In this document: in pieces, positions 17,855 through 26,594 of the stretch
How the letters are laid out: every line of letters begins with the position of its first letter
Numbering within the stretch: position 1 is the stretch's first letter
Origin: Bin87 sp965262485
GTDB lineage: Bacteria > Chloroflexota > Dehalococcoidia > Lucifugimonadales > UBA3495
DNA length: 64,000 bases
Direction of reading: 5' to 3'
NCBI GenBank assembly: GCA_965262485.1
Contig: OZ253540.1
Coordinates: 2,356,001 to 2,420,000 of the forward strand
Translations under genes and position numbers: made by a program
The notes under the pieces: generated by a model
What the model was told of the DNA's origin: nothing
Seen by the model: only the letters and a program-made list of their open reading frames with translations
Database searches by the model: none

Positions 17855-19372
17855 GTGCAGGAGGATGTACAGCCCACAGCAACGGCAAATGCAGCGCCGC
17901 CGAACGCCGCCGGCCCCCGCCTCATCGAAAAATGGCTGCCCATTAACGAAGTCTCGACCGAGGCCATCCGCGAACGGGCAGGTGCAGTCCCCAATCCTGC
18001 GCCCCACCAGCTTCATGTCTGGTGGGCACGCCGACCGTTGGCCCCATCACGGGCCTCTGTGATCCTGTCCCTGATACCAGAAGCGGCTGACATGCCGCAA
18101 ACCCGCACGGCTGCTTTTGACCTACTTGGAACCAGCCCGAACATACACCTGATTAGCCAGCGGCTGGCTGCCGCTTCCGAGAGCGGTGAGCGCGACAAGG
18201 AAGGCTACGGCAAACACCGCCGCGCCTTTACATATAACCTATCGCCTGACGAACGCACTTGGCTCAACGCCAACTTGTCCAGCCCAAACCCGGTAGTCCT
18301 CGACGTCACCGCCGGCGGCGGCTCCATCCCCTTTGAGGCCGGACGACTGGGCTTCCGCACCATCGCCAACGAGCTGAACCCAGTGGCCTGTTTCATCCTG
18401 CGCGCCACCTGCCAGTGGCCCCAGCAGTACGGCTACGCCCTGCTGGACGACTACCGAGAAGTCAGCGCCAAGTTCCAAGCCCGCGTCAACGAACTGCTGG
18501 CCGGCGTTTATCCCGACGAGTACGCCCCCGACTGCGCCGACGGCAATTGTCCCCATCCGCAACATCAAAACGAAAAAATGTCCGCCGTCCGCGCCCAGAG
18601 ATATGTTTGGGCATATCTCTGGGCGCGGACGGCGGTTTGCCCTGCTTGCCGCAAGGTGATCCCGCTGTCACCCAACTGGAGACTGGACAATAAATGCACC
18701 GGCATCAGGGTTGAACCCGCCACCGACCCAATAGGGCTAAGCATCGTCCACGACCGCGCGGCCTGCTCCGACTGCAGGGCAGCCAACAAGGGCTGTCACC
18801 TAGCTAATCTTTACTCCGACCAGAAGGTCAGTGACGGCACCGTAACCCGTGCCATCGCCACCTGCCCCGCCTGCGGCAGCACTACTCCCAAGGGATACCT
18901 AGCGCAGGAAGCCCAGGCCGGCCGAATGGGACACCGCCTTTACTGCGTCATCTACCGGGACAGCTGGCGCGACCGTAACAAGGACGGCACAGAACGCAAG
19001 CGGGAAACCACCTACCGGGTTTTCGCCGAGCCGGAGGAACGCCACTTTACCAGTGATGCCCAAGTAGCCGGCGAACTGGCCCGCCTGGAACCACAATGGG
19101 ATGCGGATGACATCCTGCCCACCGAGGAAGTACCGGTCGGCAACGACCAGAGGCCGCATACCTACGGGATGCCAGAGTGGCGCGATATGTTCAATCCCCG
19201 CCAGCAGCTCGCCCACGGCTACTGCGTCCAAGCGTTCCGCGAATGCGTTGACGCTGACCAGCACGCCGGCCGTCTGGACGACCGTCGCAAAGCGGCATGG
19301 GGTTACGTCGCAACCGCCATCGACAAGCTGATCAGCACTAAGAGCCTGTCTACGATCTCCGGAATAGGTTAA
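17855..19372 (+). pseudogene. DUF1156 adenine methyltransferase, truncated by an IS
   Basis: After GPRLIEKWLPINEVS comes the DUF1156 signature PNPAPHQLHVWWARRPLAPS and the AdoMet motif VLDVTAGGGSIPFEAGRL with ANELNPVA. Cysteine pairs at VCPAC and TCPAC mark zinc ribbons. Full-length DUF1156 proteins have about 900-1000 residues; this one stops where IS copy 3 inserted (19342), before the catalytic DPPY motif. Downstream of the IS only STKM and a stop would follow, so the 3' half has been lost and the enzyme must be inactive. It belonged to an anti-phage methylase system with DUF499. Confidence 0.85.
18582..18635. repeat. Perfect 24-bp inverted repeat inside the DUF1156 gene
   Basis: Bases 18582-18605 and 18612-18635 are exact reverse complements, separated by six bases (TTTGGG). 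The arms code for SAVRAQRY and AYLWARTAV. Such a long perfect hairpin in coding DNA suggests a templated (palindrome-making) replication error. Confidence 0.95.
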
Positions 19373-20203
19373 GTTGAGGCTATTATCAGGGGAGGGGTAA
19401 TCATGTCTCATTCCTATCCCAGCGACATTAGCCGGGAGCAATTCGCCCGTATTCTGCCGACGTTGGAGTCGGCCCGCCGCCGGACCAAGCCCCGCACCGT
19501 GGACTTGTATGACGTTTTCTGCGGCGTGCTGTATCTCCTGAAAAGCGGTTGCCAGTGGCGAATGATACCTGCGGATTTCCCAAACTGGCGCACTTGCTAC
19601 CAGTATTTCCGGCAGTGGAGCGAGCGGCCCGGCCCGGAGCAGGATTCCATTCTGGAACAAGTCCTAAAAAAAATCGGTTGGCGAGGCCCGACGCAGCAAT
19701 GGACGGAAAGAGCAGACCAGCTTCTGTATCGTGGACTCCCAGAGCGTCAAGAACACGGACAGCGCCGAGCAGAAGGGCTATGACGCGGGCAAGAAGGTAT
19801 CCGGAATCAAGCGTCACATCGCGGTGGACACGCAAGGATTGCCCCATGCGATACACGTGACTACTGCCGACGTCACCGACCGGGCTGGGGCTTTGGCGAT
19901 GTTTGACCGGCGCCGGGACGGCCTCAGTCAGGTGCAGAACGTGCTGGTGGACGGGGGTTACACCGGAAAGCCCTTTGCCGCTGCGGTGCAAGGCATATTG
20001 GGAGCCGCGGTGGAAGTGGTGAAACGCAGCGAACTGCACACCTTCGTGGTGCTTCCAAAGCGATGGGTGGTGGAGCGGTCTTTCGCCTGGCTGGAAAAGT
20101 GCCGCCGCCTCTGGAAGAACTGCGAAAGAAAGCTCAATACCAGCCTGCAAATGGTGGTGCTTGCCTTCGCAACGCTACTCCTGAGAAGATTGTAAACAGG
20201 CTC
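19342..20203 (+). mobile_element. IS427-like insertion sequence, copy 3
   Basis: This 862-bp copy is flanked by a TAA duplication on both sides (19339-19341 and 20204-20206), the three-base target duplication expected for the IS427 group. Its inverted repeats are GAGCCTGTCTACGATCT and GAGCCTGTTTACAATCT. It cuts the DUF1156 methylase. Confidence 0.95.
19403..20195 (+). CDS. IS427-like transposase, copy 3 (two frames)
   Basis: OrfA 19403-19783 and the OrfB frame to 20195 have the same organisation as copy 1, with an eight-A slippery run at about 19666-19673 and an intact DSQSVK, VDGGYTG and ERSFAWLEK triad. A +1 slip at the A run would produce the full DDE transposase. It differs from copy 1 at scattered positions only, so the copies moved recently. 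Confidence 0.85.
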
Positions 20204-20467
20204 TAAGATGTGAGTAGGAAATCTCACTCAACAGGGCACTACAAAACGCCACTTCACCTACATTGGCGAGTCTGACCTTCGGCACCACCTAACTAATTCA
20301 ACACCGTTTCGTGCGGAGGATGGTTAGCGGGCAAGCCTTGAAACTGATGCACTTTTCCAGTGGGGTTGCTTCTTGGGTGGTGGTGGAGTGTTCAGGCGTG
20401 ATTCCTTGTCGGTTCGGTTTTTTTGCGTCAAACGGACGGGATTGTAACACAGGTAGGAGTATGAACG

Positions 20468-21574
20468 ATGATACGAATCGAATTGATGGAGCAGCTGGTC
20501 CAGCGCATCGCAAACCAGTCCGCATTTTTGCACTCTGAAGAGGCGACCAAGCACGCTTTAGTTTTACCCTTCCTGCAATCTATGGGGTACGACCCATTCA
20601 ACCCCGAGGAGATAATCCCCGAATATACCGCAGACTTCGGTACCAAGCAGGGTGAAAAGGTGGACTATGCCATCATGCGGGACGGCTCTCCCGTCATCCT
20701 GATTGAGTGCAAAAAGGTCGGCGACCCACTGGACGCCCAGCGCGCCAGCCAATTAGGGCGGTACTTCCATCTTACGGAAGCCCGAATCGCTATTCTTACC
20801 GACGGTGTGCGCTACCTGTTCTTTAGCGACCTGGAGCAAGACAACCTGATGGACCAAACCCCGTTTCTCCAGGTTGACCTGTCATCTCTGGAGAGCGGTA
20901 TCCACCGCAATCTGCGGCATTTCGCCAAAGACACGTTCGACGTTGAAGAGGCGTGTGAAGCCGCCGCCAACCTCAAGTACATCCACGGCATGCAGGACTT
21001 TCTGGAGGCGGCCTACGTTGACCCACCGGACGAATTTGTCCGCATGATGGCGCGGAACGTTTATAAAGGCCCTATTACGCCCCAGCGTCGGGAGAAGTTC
21101 GCCCACCTCACCAAAGTTGCCTTTCAAGGATTCGTCAACGACCGGGTCTCTAACACGCTGAAAAAGGCGTCAGACATTGCCAGCCACCTGGCGGAGGAAG
21201 ACCTGGATATCGACGATGATGGGCAACATCAGGAATCGCCCCCCAATGAAGAAAAGGGCATCATCACAACTGCGGAGGAAATTGAGGCTTACGAAATCGT
21301 CAAGGCCCTCGTAAGCGATGTGGTGGACCCCGAGCGGGTTCACATCCGAGATAGCAAGCGTTATTGCGCCGTCCTGATGGATGATACCCGATTGCAGCAG
21401 ATCTGCCGCCTGCACCTCCATTCCAGCACGACGAAGTACATCACGATAATGACCGGGGAGAGGGACGAAAGGGGCAGACAAGCATCCGTTCGGTATGACA
21501 TTGACCAAATCAATGACATCGTGAGTTACCAAAACGAGCGGTTCCGTTTACTTGTGCGTGATAGGCTATTATAG
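20468..21574 (+). pseudogene. HsdR-N-like restriction nuclease, 3' end displaced by a transposon
   Basis: About 360 residues match the stand-alone proteins with a type I restriction HsdR N-terminal nuclease domain: EEATKHALVLPFLQSMGYD, then VDYAIMRDGSPVILIECKK (the D, E-x-K catalytic signature), GRYFHLTEARIAILTDG. ATG 20468 follows GGAG by eight bases. The natural codons end at 21539, where transposon A begins; the last residues (RFRLLVRDRLL) come from the transposon end. Removing the transposon and one 8-bp repeat joins SYQNE to LIKVVRQCLPDASPAQ and a TGA at 24085-24087. Confidence 0.85.
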
Positions 21575-21597
21575 CCGATTTTCCGGGGTGTGATACT

Positions 21598-22842
21598 ATG
21601 GCAGGGATTATGGCTGAATTCACCGAAACCGTAACCCGTACCATCGCCTGCCCTTACTGCGCCCACGACAAGGTCGTGAAGAACGGACGGAACGCCAACG
21701 GCAAGCAGACCTATCGTTGCAAGCAGTGTACCAAGCGGTTCCTGCACACCGGACAAGTAGGCGGGCATCGCGCTACCGCCGAGCAAATCGGCATGGCGGT
21801 CAGAATGTACTACGGCGGCACCAGTTACAAGCAAACCGCCGAGACGATGGCCGACGGCCACGATATGCCTGAACCGTCGAAGCGAGCGATCTACGAATGG
21901 GTGGGCGAGTACACCGCAGTTGCCAAAGACATACTGGCCGACCATCCGGCGCACACTAGCGGCAAGTGGGTGGCCGACGAAACGCAGGTCAAGGTCGGCG
22001 GCGAGGCAATGTGGCTCTGGAACGTGATGGACGCCAGCACCCGTTATGCGCTGGCCGTCCACCTGTCGCCCAACCGGGACACCAGGGCGGCGGTAGCCGT
22101 GATGCGTAAGGCGATGGCCGCCGCGGACGCCCCGCCCAAGTCCATCACCACCGACAAGTTGGGCAGTTACACCGGCGCAATCAAACAGGTGTTCCCCGAC
22201 GCCGAGCATATCCAGTCTGAAGGCATCCGCGCCGAGCTGAACAATAACCTGTCGGAACGGTTGCAGGGCACCATCAAAGACCGCGTCAAAACGATGCGGG
22301 GGCTGGACGGGTTGGAGTCGGGGCAGCGGTACTTTGACGGTTGGGTGGTGCAATATAACCTGTTCCGGGAGCACGAAGGCATCAAGGGGCAGACGCCCTC
22401 GGAGATGGCCGGTGTCAATCCGCCGTTCACAGAATGGGCCGACGTGGTGCGGGTGGCGGCAACGGACACCAAGCGCAAGGCCGCCGCGCCCAACCTGGCG
22501 GAGGTAGCGGATCGGGCGGAACGGCACGGGGAATCGACCGCGCCGCTCACCACCCACTTTGTGCCGGACACCGGAAGGCGGGTGCGCCCGAAAGGGGAGA
22601 CCGACGACGACGATCCCGACGAGGAATGGCCGCCGACGCCGGCGACGGTAGCGCGGTGGCAGGATGACGCCCCAGAGCGAATGCACGCCAAGCCGTCCAG
22701 CAGTGGCGGTATCCGCATCCGGCAACCCAAGCAAAAGGGCAAGGTTGTCAAACCCCGTAAGCAGGGCACGTCAAAACACGGTCTCGCCACCGCCGGGCGG
22801 GTAGCGAGTGCTCAACCCAAGCGTGGGAAACAGTCGAGGTGA
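21598..22842 (+). CDS. IS6/IS240-like DDE transposase (transposon A)
   Basis: The 414-residue protein has an N-terminal zinc finger (CPYC and CKQC), an HTH region and a DDE_Tnp_IS240-type core: WVADETQVKVGG (D), ITTDKLGSY (D) and ERLQGTIKDRVK (E). IS6 transposases are usually about 230 residues; this one has an extra zinc finger and a long charged C-terminal tail (EEWPPTPATVARW onward). Residues 1 to about 354 read identical to the copy in transposon B; the tail does not, except for a shared end GLATAGR-ASAQP. The start ATG 21598 is 58 bases from the element end. Confidence 0.9.
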   Translation: MAGIMAEFTETVTRTIACPYCAHDKVVKNGRNANGKQTYRCKQCTKRFLHTGQVGGHRATAEQIGMAVRMYYGGTSYKQTAETMADGHDMPEPSKRAIYEWVGEYTAVAKDILADHPAHTSGKWVADETQVKVGGEAMWLWNVMDASTRYALAVHLSPNRDTRAAVAVMRKAMAAADAPPKSITTDKLGSYTGAIKQVFPDAEHIQSEGIRAELNNNLSERLQGTIKDRVKTMRGLDGLESGQRYFDGWVVQYNLFREHEGIKGQTPSEMAGVNPPFTEWADVVRVAATDTKRKAAAPNLAEVADRAERHGESTAPLTTHFVPDTGRRVRPKGETDDDDPDEEWPPTPATVARWQDDAPERMHAKPSSSGGIRIRQPKQKGKVVKPRKQGTSKHGLATAGRVASAQPKRGKQSR

Positions 22843-23074
22843 TGATGGACTTTTGGATGTTGACTACCGGGTTGGCGACCTTTGGTATGTTCATAGCAGG
22901 TCTTGAAGTAATGCGACTGCAAAGAGCAAAACCAAAAAGGCTACTGCAACCGCAGACAGCCACGTCGCAACTATGCTCAAGATGTGACAAGGAAATAGCC
23001 TCACACGGTCTCGCCACCGCCGGAAGGGTGGCGAGTGCTCAACCCAAACGCGGCAAACAGTCGAGGCGATGATG
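22777..23074 (+). repeat. Direct repeat of the transposase tail and next start codon
   Basis: The segment 22777-22847 recurs at 23003-23074 with few changes. Each copy encodes HGLATAGRVASAQPKRGKQS, a stop and the ATG of the following small gene, so the unit is tail plus small gene, repeated in tandem. Confidence 0.9.
22842..23072 (+). CDS. Small membrane protein ORF ending in a copied transposase tail
   Basis: The start ATG 22842 overlaps the transposase stop (TGATG). The 76-residue frame has one hydrophobic helix (WMLTTGLATFGMFIAGLEV) followed by positive residues, a CSRC pair and then the duplicated transposase tail. It is probably a chimera of a small membrane gene and the repeated tail, created by tandem duplication. 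Whether it is expressed is unknown. Confidence 0.5.
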   Translation: MMDFWMLTTGLATFGMFIAGLEVMRLQRAKPKRLLQPQTATSQLCSRCDKEIASHGLATAGRVASAQPKRGKQSRR

Positions 23075-23254
23075 GATTACTGCATCAGTCCTTTCAGTAA
23101 CATTGCGTGGGGAGCCTGCTATGGGCTAATGTTGTTCGGAATGATAGGGATGGTAATTGGCATTATTACGCTCTGCCGTGAAAATAAACGGCTCCGGCAA
23201 CGCACAGCCCAGCCGGTATCCCAAATCCCAACAGAATCCCCCAGCAGGTCTTAA
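23069..23254 (+). CDS. Small membrane protein X (transposon A)
   Basis: A 61-residue protein starting MMDYCISPF with one long hydrophobic helix (about residues 13-35) and a basic CRENKRLRQ end. It aligns over its length with the X gene of transposon B (C-IS-F...YG...G-I-M...I-LxREN+xLR), so it is a conserved passenger gene and not a chance ORF. Its 3' half overlaps, on the other strand, the 3' half of gene Y (23166-23375). The pair may be a toxin-antitoxin-like or immunity module; this is inference. Confidence 0.65.
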   Translation: MMDYCISPFSNIAWGACYGLMLFGMIGMVIGIITLCRENKRLRQRTAQPVSQIPTESPSRS

Positions 23255-23375
23255 TCGGTGTGTAATAAAGAGAGGGATCTAAACACTCGAACCATAGAAA
23301 CAAACCACCAACCACACCGAGGGCAACAGCGACATATAGCAGAAATCCACCAGCGAATCGGTATAACGTACCCAT
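23166..23375 (-). CDS. Small membrane protein Y (transposon A)
   Basis: A 69-residue minus-strand protein, MGTLYRFAGGFLL..., with two hydrophobic helices separated by a loop (ECLDPSLYYTPIKTC). ATG 23375 is preceded by AGGAGAGGGAAAGCG, a strong ribosome binding site. The Y protein of transposon B has the same start (MGT), GG, EC-YP-IY-PI-KC loop and helix spacing. It converges with X and overlaps it by 89 bases. A conserved hairpin lies just upstream of its ribosome binding site. Confidence 0.65.
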   Translation of the reverse strand: MGTLYRFAGGFLLYVAVALGVVGGLFLWFECLDPSLYYTPIKTCWGILLGFGIPAGLCVAGAVYFHGRA

Positions 23376-23392
23376 CGCTTTCCCTCTCCTGC

Positions 23393-23433
23393 ATCCCTGC
23401 CGGTAGCGTTGCCAAACAGTCGCCGGCGGGGAT
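23393..23433 (-). promoter_or_regulatory. Conserved hairpin leader upstream of Y (transposon A)
   Basis: ATCCCTGCCGG (23393-23403) and CCGGCGGGGAT (23423-23433) pair with one mismatch. The same hairpin stands before Y in transposon B (36330-36370) with a single loop change in between. Read on the minus strand it also encodes NIPAGDCLATLPAGM, which recalls the first residues of some DNA methyltransferases, so it may be a leader peptide or a relic. Confidence 0.6.
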
Positions 23434-23438
23434 GTTCT

Positions 23439-23780
23439 TCATGTTGACCGTTCAGAGTTCTCGCGTGATGGCAGCAATGCGAAAACTACCACGGCCACGA
23501 TGTTGACGATTGGTATCAGAATCAGGAATCCCCACGCCTCATCTTTACCTGCATCGGTGGCTCGATGCATAGTCCATACGACCGATAAGGCCAGCGCAGG
23601 GAGACCATACAATCCCAGGACAAGCACTCCCAGCACTTGACCGAGTTCTGCTGGGGAAAACGAATCTACCAACACTCGCCCGATGCCAGCCACCACTCCC
23701 ACGGCAATCAATATCAGCCATCGCTTGATATACCCCCTTTGGCCTATGCGGGAGCCCGTTGTTTCGCGCGTCTCTTTCAT
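23439..23780 (-). CDS. DUF805-like membrane protein (transposon A cargo)
   Basis: From ATG 23780, behind AGGGAGG, the frame gives 113 residues with three hydrophobic helices and the motif TMHRATDAGKDEAWGFLILIP, which resembles the RxHDxGxSGWWxLLxLIP core of DUF805 inner-membrane proteins. It lies between the hairpin leader and the right end of transposon A, in the position where transposon B carries its methyltransferase, so I regard it as variable cargo. Its stop overlaps ATG 23442 (ATGA) of the short conserved leader frame. Confidence 0.65.
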   Translation of the reverse strand: MKETRETTGSRIGQRGYIKRWLILIAVGVVAGIGRVLVDSFSPAELGQVLGVLVLGLYGLPALALSVVWTMHRATDAGKDEAWGFLILIPIVNIVAVVVFALLPSRENSERST

Positions 23781-23988
23781 TGGGGAACCTCCCTCTACGA
23801 AGTAGGATAGGGCTACCGTCATAGCAAGCCGGTTCCCGCACTCAAAAGCGCAAGCCCCGCAGAGAGAGGCACGATGCCCCTATCCACACGCGGACTTGCG
23901 CCGTCGATGTAATAGACGCCCTGGTGGGCGCCGATTATTGTCGCTGACGGTTGCGACTTGCTATGACGGTGGGGATGCTATCATGTCA

Positions 23989-24019
23989 ATCACGCATAAG
24001 CAAACGGAGCCAAACGAGC
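23989..24019. repeat. Right end of transposon A and 8-bp target duplication
   Basis: The complement of 23989-24011 starts GGCTCCGTTTGCTTATGCG, matching the left end with few changes. AAACGAGC at 24012-24019 repeats 21532-21539 exactly. Confidence 0.95.
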
Positions 24020-24087
24020 TCATCAAAGTGGTGCGTCAATGCCTACCCGATGCGTCGCCAGCCCAATCGACTGAGGAGAGCGATTGA
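24012..24087 (+). pseudogene. 3' end of the HsdR-N-like gene
   Basis: In the frame restored by deleting transposon A, these bases encode NELIKVVRQCLPDASPAQST and end in TGA, the natural C-terminus of the interrupted nuclease. The stop is three bases before the integrase start, so the nuclease and integrase were once adjacent in an operon. Confidence 0.85.
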
Positions 24088-24090
24088 CAT

Positions 24091-25252
24091 ATGAAGGGCA
24101 CGATGCGCCAGCGCAGCGCGGGGACGTGGGAAATCACGATCAACCTGGGGCGCGACGCCCAGGGCGTCCGCCGGCGGCGCAGCGTCACCGTGCGGGGCAC
24201 GAAGGCCCAGGCGCAGCGGCGGATGCGGGAGTTGCTGGTCGAGTTCGACCGGGGCGTCATCCCGCCGACGCCGATCCTGCTGCGGGACTGGCTGGCCCGC
24301 TGGATGGCCGAGCGCATCATCCCCCACCGGAGCGGGGCCACCGTGGAGCGCTATGAGGGCATCATCCGCCGGCAGATCGTTCCCCACCTGGGGCACCGGC
24401 AGCTGGACAAAATCACGCCGCTGCAAATCCAGGATTGGGAGACGAGGCTGTTGAGAGAGGGCGCCAAGTCGGTCGGGCTGATGCACACCGTACTGTCGGG
24501 CGCGTACCGCTACGCCCTGCGCCTGGAGCTGGTGAGCCGCAACCCGGTGGCTGCGGTATCGCCGCCCAGCGCCGGCAAAACGGAAACGCTGACGCCGCCG
24601 GTGGGCGCCGTCCACGAGCTGCTGAGCCCGGCCGAATCCAGCGGCAATCGGCACCGGGCCGTGATCCGGCTGCTGGCCTACACCGGCCTGCGGCTGGGGG
24701 AGGCGTTGGGCCTCACCTGGGACAACGTGGACCTGGACGAGGGCTTCCTGCTGGTGAAGCAATCTCTGCGCCGGCGCCAGGCGGGGCTGGTCATCTCGCC
24801 GCCGAAGACGGCCACCGGCGACCGCAAGGTGGACCTGGACGCTGGCACAGTGGCAATGCTGCGTAGGCATTGCCGGGAGCAGGACGCCATCCGCGCCGGG
24901 ATGGGGGAGTACTGGCAGGAGCGGGGCGCGTGTTTCCCAACGACCGCGGCGGGTGGACCGATCCGGCGCGGGTAACGTGGAACATCAAGTCGCTGGCCCG
25001 GGGGTGGGCTGCTCCGGCATTACCGCCCACTCGCTGCGCCACTTCCATGCCACGGTACTGCTGCAGTCGGGAACGAACCCGGTGGTCGTGAGCAAACGGT
25101 TGGGACACGCCAACGTCAGCATCACGTTGAACATATACGGCCACGTCCTGCCGGGCTGGCAGAAAGAAGCGGCGGCGGCCTTCGCCGGGGCGATGGAGGA
25201 AGCCGCGCCGGATGCGGATGATGCGGCCCGGGGTGGCGAAGCGGCGGCCTGA
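24091..25252 (+). pseudogene. Tyrosine recombinase (integrase), two frameshifts
   Basis: The first frame (24091-24975) has the AP2-like arm-binding N-terminus (SAGTWEITINLGRDAQG), the SAM-like domain and the catalytic Arg box YTGLRLGEALGLTW. After about 24930 the sense passes to another frame (VFPNDRGGWTDPARVTWN), and after about 25005 to a third, which carries HSLRHFHATVLLQSG, RLGHANVSITLNIYGHV with the H-x-x-R, His and Tyr residues. All active-site residues exist but in three frames, so the integrase is dead unless the sequence has errors. Confidence 0.85.
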
Positions 25253-25430
25253 ATTTGGTCATATTTCGCCGCCCGATTGCCGCCCTCAATGACGGCGGCA
25301 GGCGTCCACAGGCGGCGGGTAGCGATGGTTTGGCGGCGGATTCCCGATGCAGGCGGCAGGCGAAGGGTGGCAACGCGAAATATCGGAATCCGACCTTCGG
25401 CACCATCCCACTCATTGCTCAGGCCGCCCA

Positions 25431-25720
25431 ACGTCGGAGCGCTGCCACAGGTCGCTCGCGGGGTGTACTTCGGCCGCCGCAACTTCGCCACGATAACCGG
25501 ACTGTCCCTGATGCTCCCGAACCTGGTTAGCGTGGGAGCGCTTGCGGGGATCTTGATCGCCTGGCTGAGCGAAATCACCGGCGCCTACACGTTGCCCCTG
25601 GCAATCATCGCGGTAATCGGTGCAGTCGGATCGTTGGCATTCCTGTTCCTGGGCGATCCAAAGCTCGCGCCGTCCCAAAACTCACGTTTAGAGATGCCAG
25701 TTCATTTGCCTGAGGGTTGA
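25431..25720 (+). pseudogene. MFS transporter C-terminal remnant
   Basis: The residues ALPQVARGVYFGRRNFATI, then LVSVGALAGILIAWLSEITG and IIAVIGAVGSLAFLFLGDP, resemble the last two transmembrane helices and preceding loop (RxYFGRRxFGTI) of a major facilitator transporter. The N-terminal ten helices are absent, and upstream sequence in this frame is not membrane-like. It is a relic left at the end of the integrase region. Confidence 0.6.
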
Positions 25721-26033
25721 GCAACTGGTCGGCGCCTCATCGGTGGTGGCCGGTAAGGGTTAGTGGTTTTCGGCGGCGCCACGAATGGAAACCGGTCGAC
25801 ACGGACTATTCGAGCCACTGTGGTTAAATACCGTTATGCGGAGAACATCCTGGACAACGCCCGACGGCGTGATATATTGGCCGGGGCACTGAGGTAATGG
25901 CGGGGCAATGTTCCCCAGGAAAGTAATGTGTAGGCCGGCGCCGCCTCTCCAACCGGCAAAAAGAACTCCGCGTTTGGTCCGCGGCGTTGCGTCTGCAAGC
26001 GGACCGCCAGGTGGGGAGGGAATACTGGAAGCT

Positions 26034-26594
26034 ATGCAACTGCCTGGTACGGAGCCGCTAGATGACGCACCAGGATTGTGGGCTTTGCAGTGGGAGCTGC
26101 TGGAAATTGCAGAAACTGAATTAGGTCCCAGAGATCGGTCAAAAAAGGTGTACCAACCGCAGTTCGCGGACGACGGACCGTTTCTGCGGAATACTCCCAA
26201 CTTCGACGGCGCCTTCGTCGAACTGAGTCGGAACGATGAGCACTACTGGCCGACGGTCGTCTATGAGATGGCGCACGAAACCGTGCACCTGCTCAATCCA
26301 GTAGCCCGTGGTAACGGCAATTATCTTGAGGAAGGAGTGGCCGTGGCGTTTTCGCTGTACGTTCAACCGATGTACGGCTTCAAAATGTCGGTGCAGATTC
26401 CTTCGTACGAGTACGCTCTGAAACTTGCCGACTCCCTACCTGTTGGAACCCTAGCGGCCGGGAAACTCATCCGGCAGCATATCGGCGCGTTGAGCTCCGC
26501 CACTGCGCAATCGCTGGCGGAACTGTTCCCAGAAGGCGACGAAGCTGTCTGCGACCGTCTGACCCAGCGCTTCGATCGGGATTTGGGCACTTAG
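26034..26594 (+). CDS. HEXXH putative zinc peptidase-like protein
   Basis: The protein has an MAHETVHLLNP motif (HExxH) followed about 14 residues later by NYLEEGVAVAFS, whose Glu could be the third zinc ligand, as in gluzincin-type metallopeptidases. ATG 26034 follows GGAAGC and gives 186 residues; the frame is open from 25908 with earlier possible starts. No signal peptide or membrane helix is seen, so it would be cytoplasmic. Substrate is unknown, and a link to the neighbouring mobile genes is not evident. Confidence 0.6.
   Translation: MQLPGTEPLDDAPGLWALQWELLEIAETELGPRDRSKKVYQPQFADDGPFLRNTPNFDGAFVELSRNDEHYWPTVVYEMAHETVHLLNPVARGNGNYLEEGVAVAFSLYVQPMYGFKMSVQIPSYEYALKLADSLPVGTLAAGKLIRQHIGALSSATAQSLAELFPEGDEAVCDRLTQRFDRDLGT

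Larger units (their letters stand above)
21540..24011 (+). mobile_element. Transposon A: IS6-like transposase with small membrane genes
   Basis: The element is 2472 bp. Its left end GGTTCCGTTTACTTGTGCG and right end (complement GGCTCCGTTTGCTTATGCG) are inverted repeats with about three mismatches over 23 bp. It is flanked by a perfect duplication AAACGAGC at 21532-21539 and 24012-24019; 8 bp is the IS6-family length. Order: transposase, two small membrane ORFs, an opposing small membrane gene, a hairpin leader and a DUF805-like cargo gene. Transposon B at 34570-37989 is a relative. Confidence 0.9.

Noticed and set aside
21526..23000. Long minus-strand frame opposite the transposase of transposon A (402 codons), also present opposite B
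   Set aside because: High-GC shadow of the transposase; no RBS and no independent motif.
24091..25252. tRNA attachment site beside the broken integrase
   Set aside because: No tRNA-like cloverleaf or CCA end was found near either integrase.
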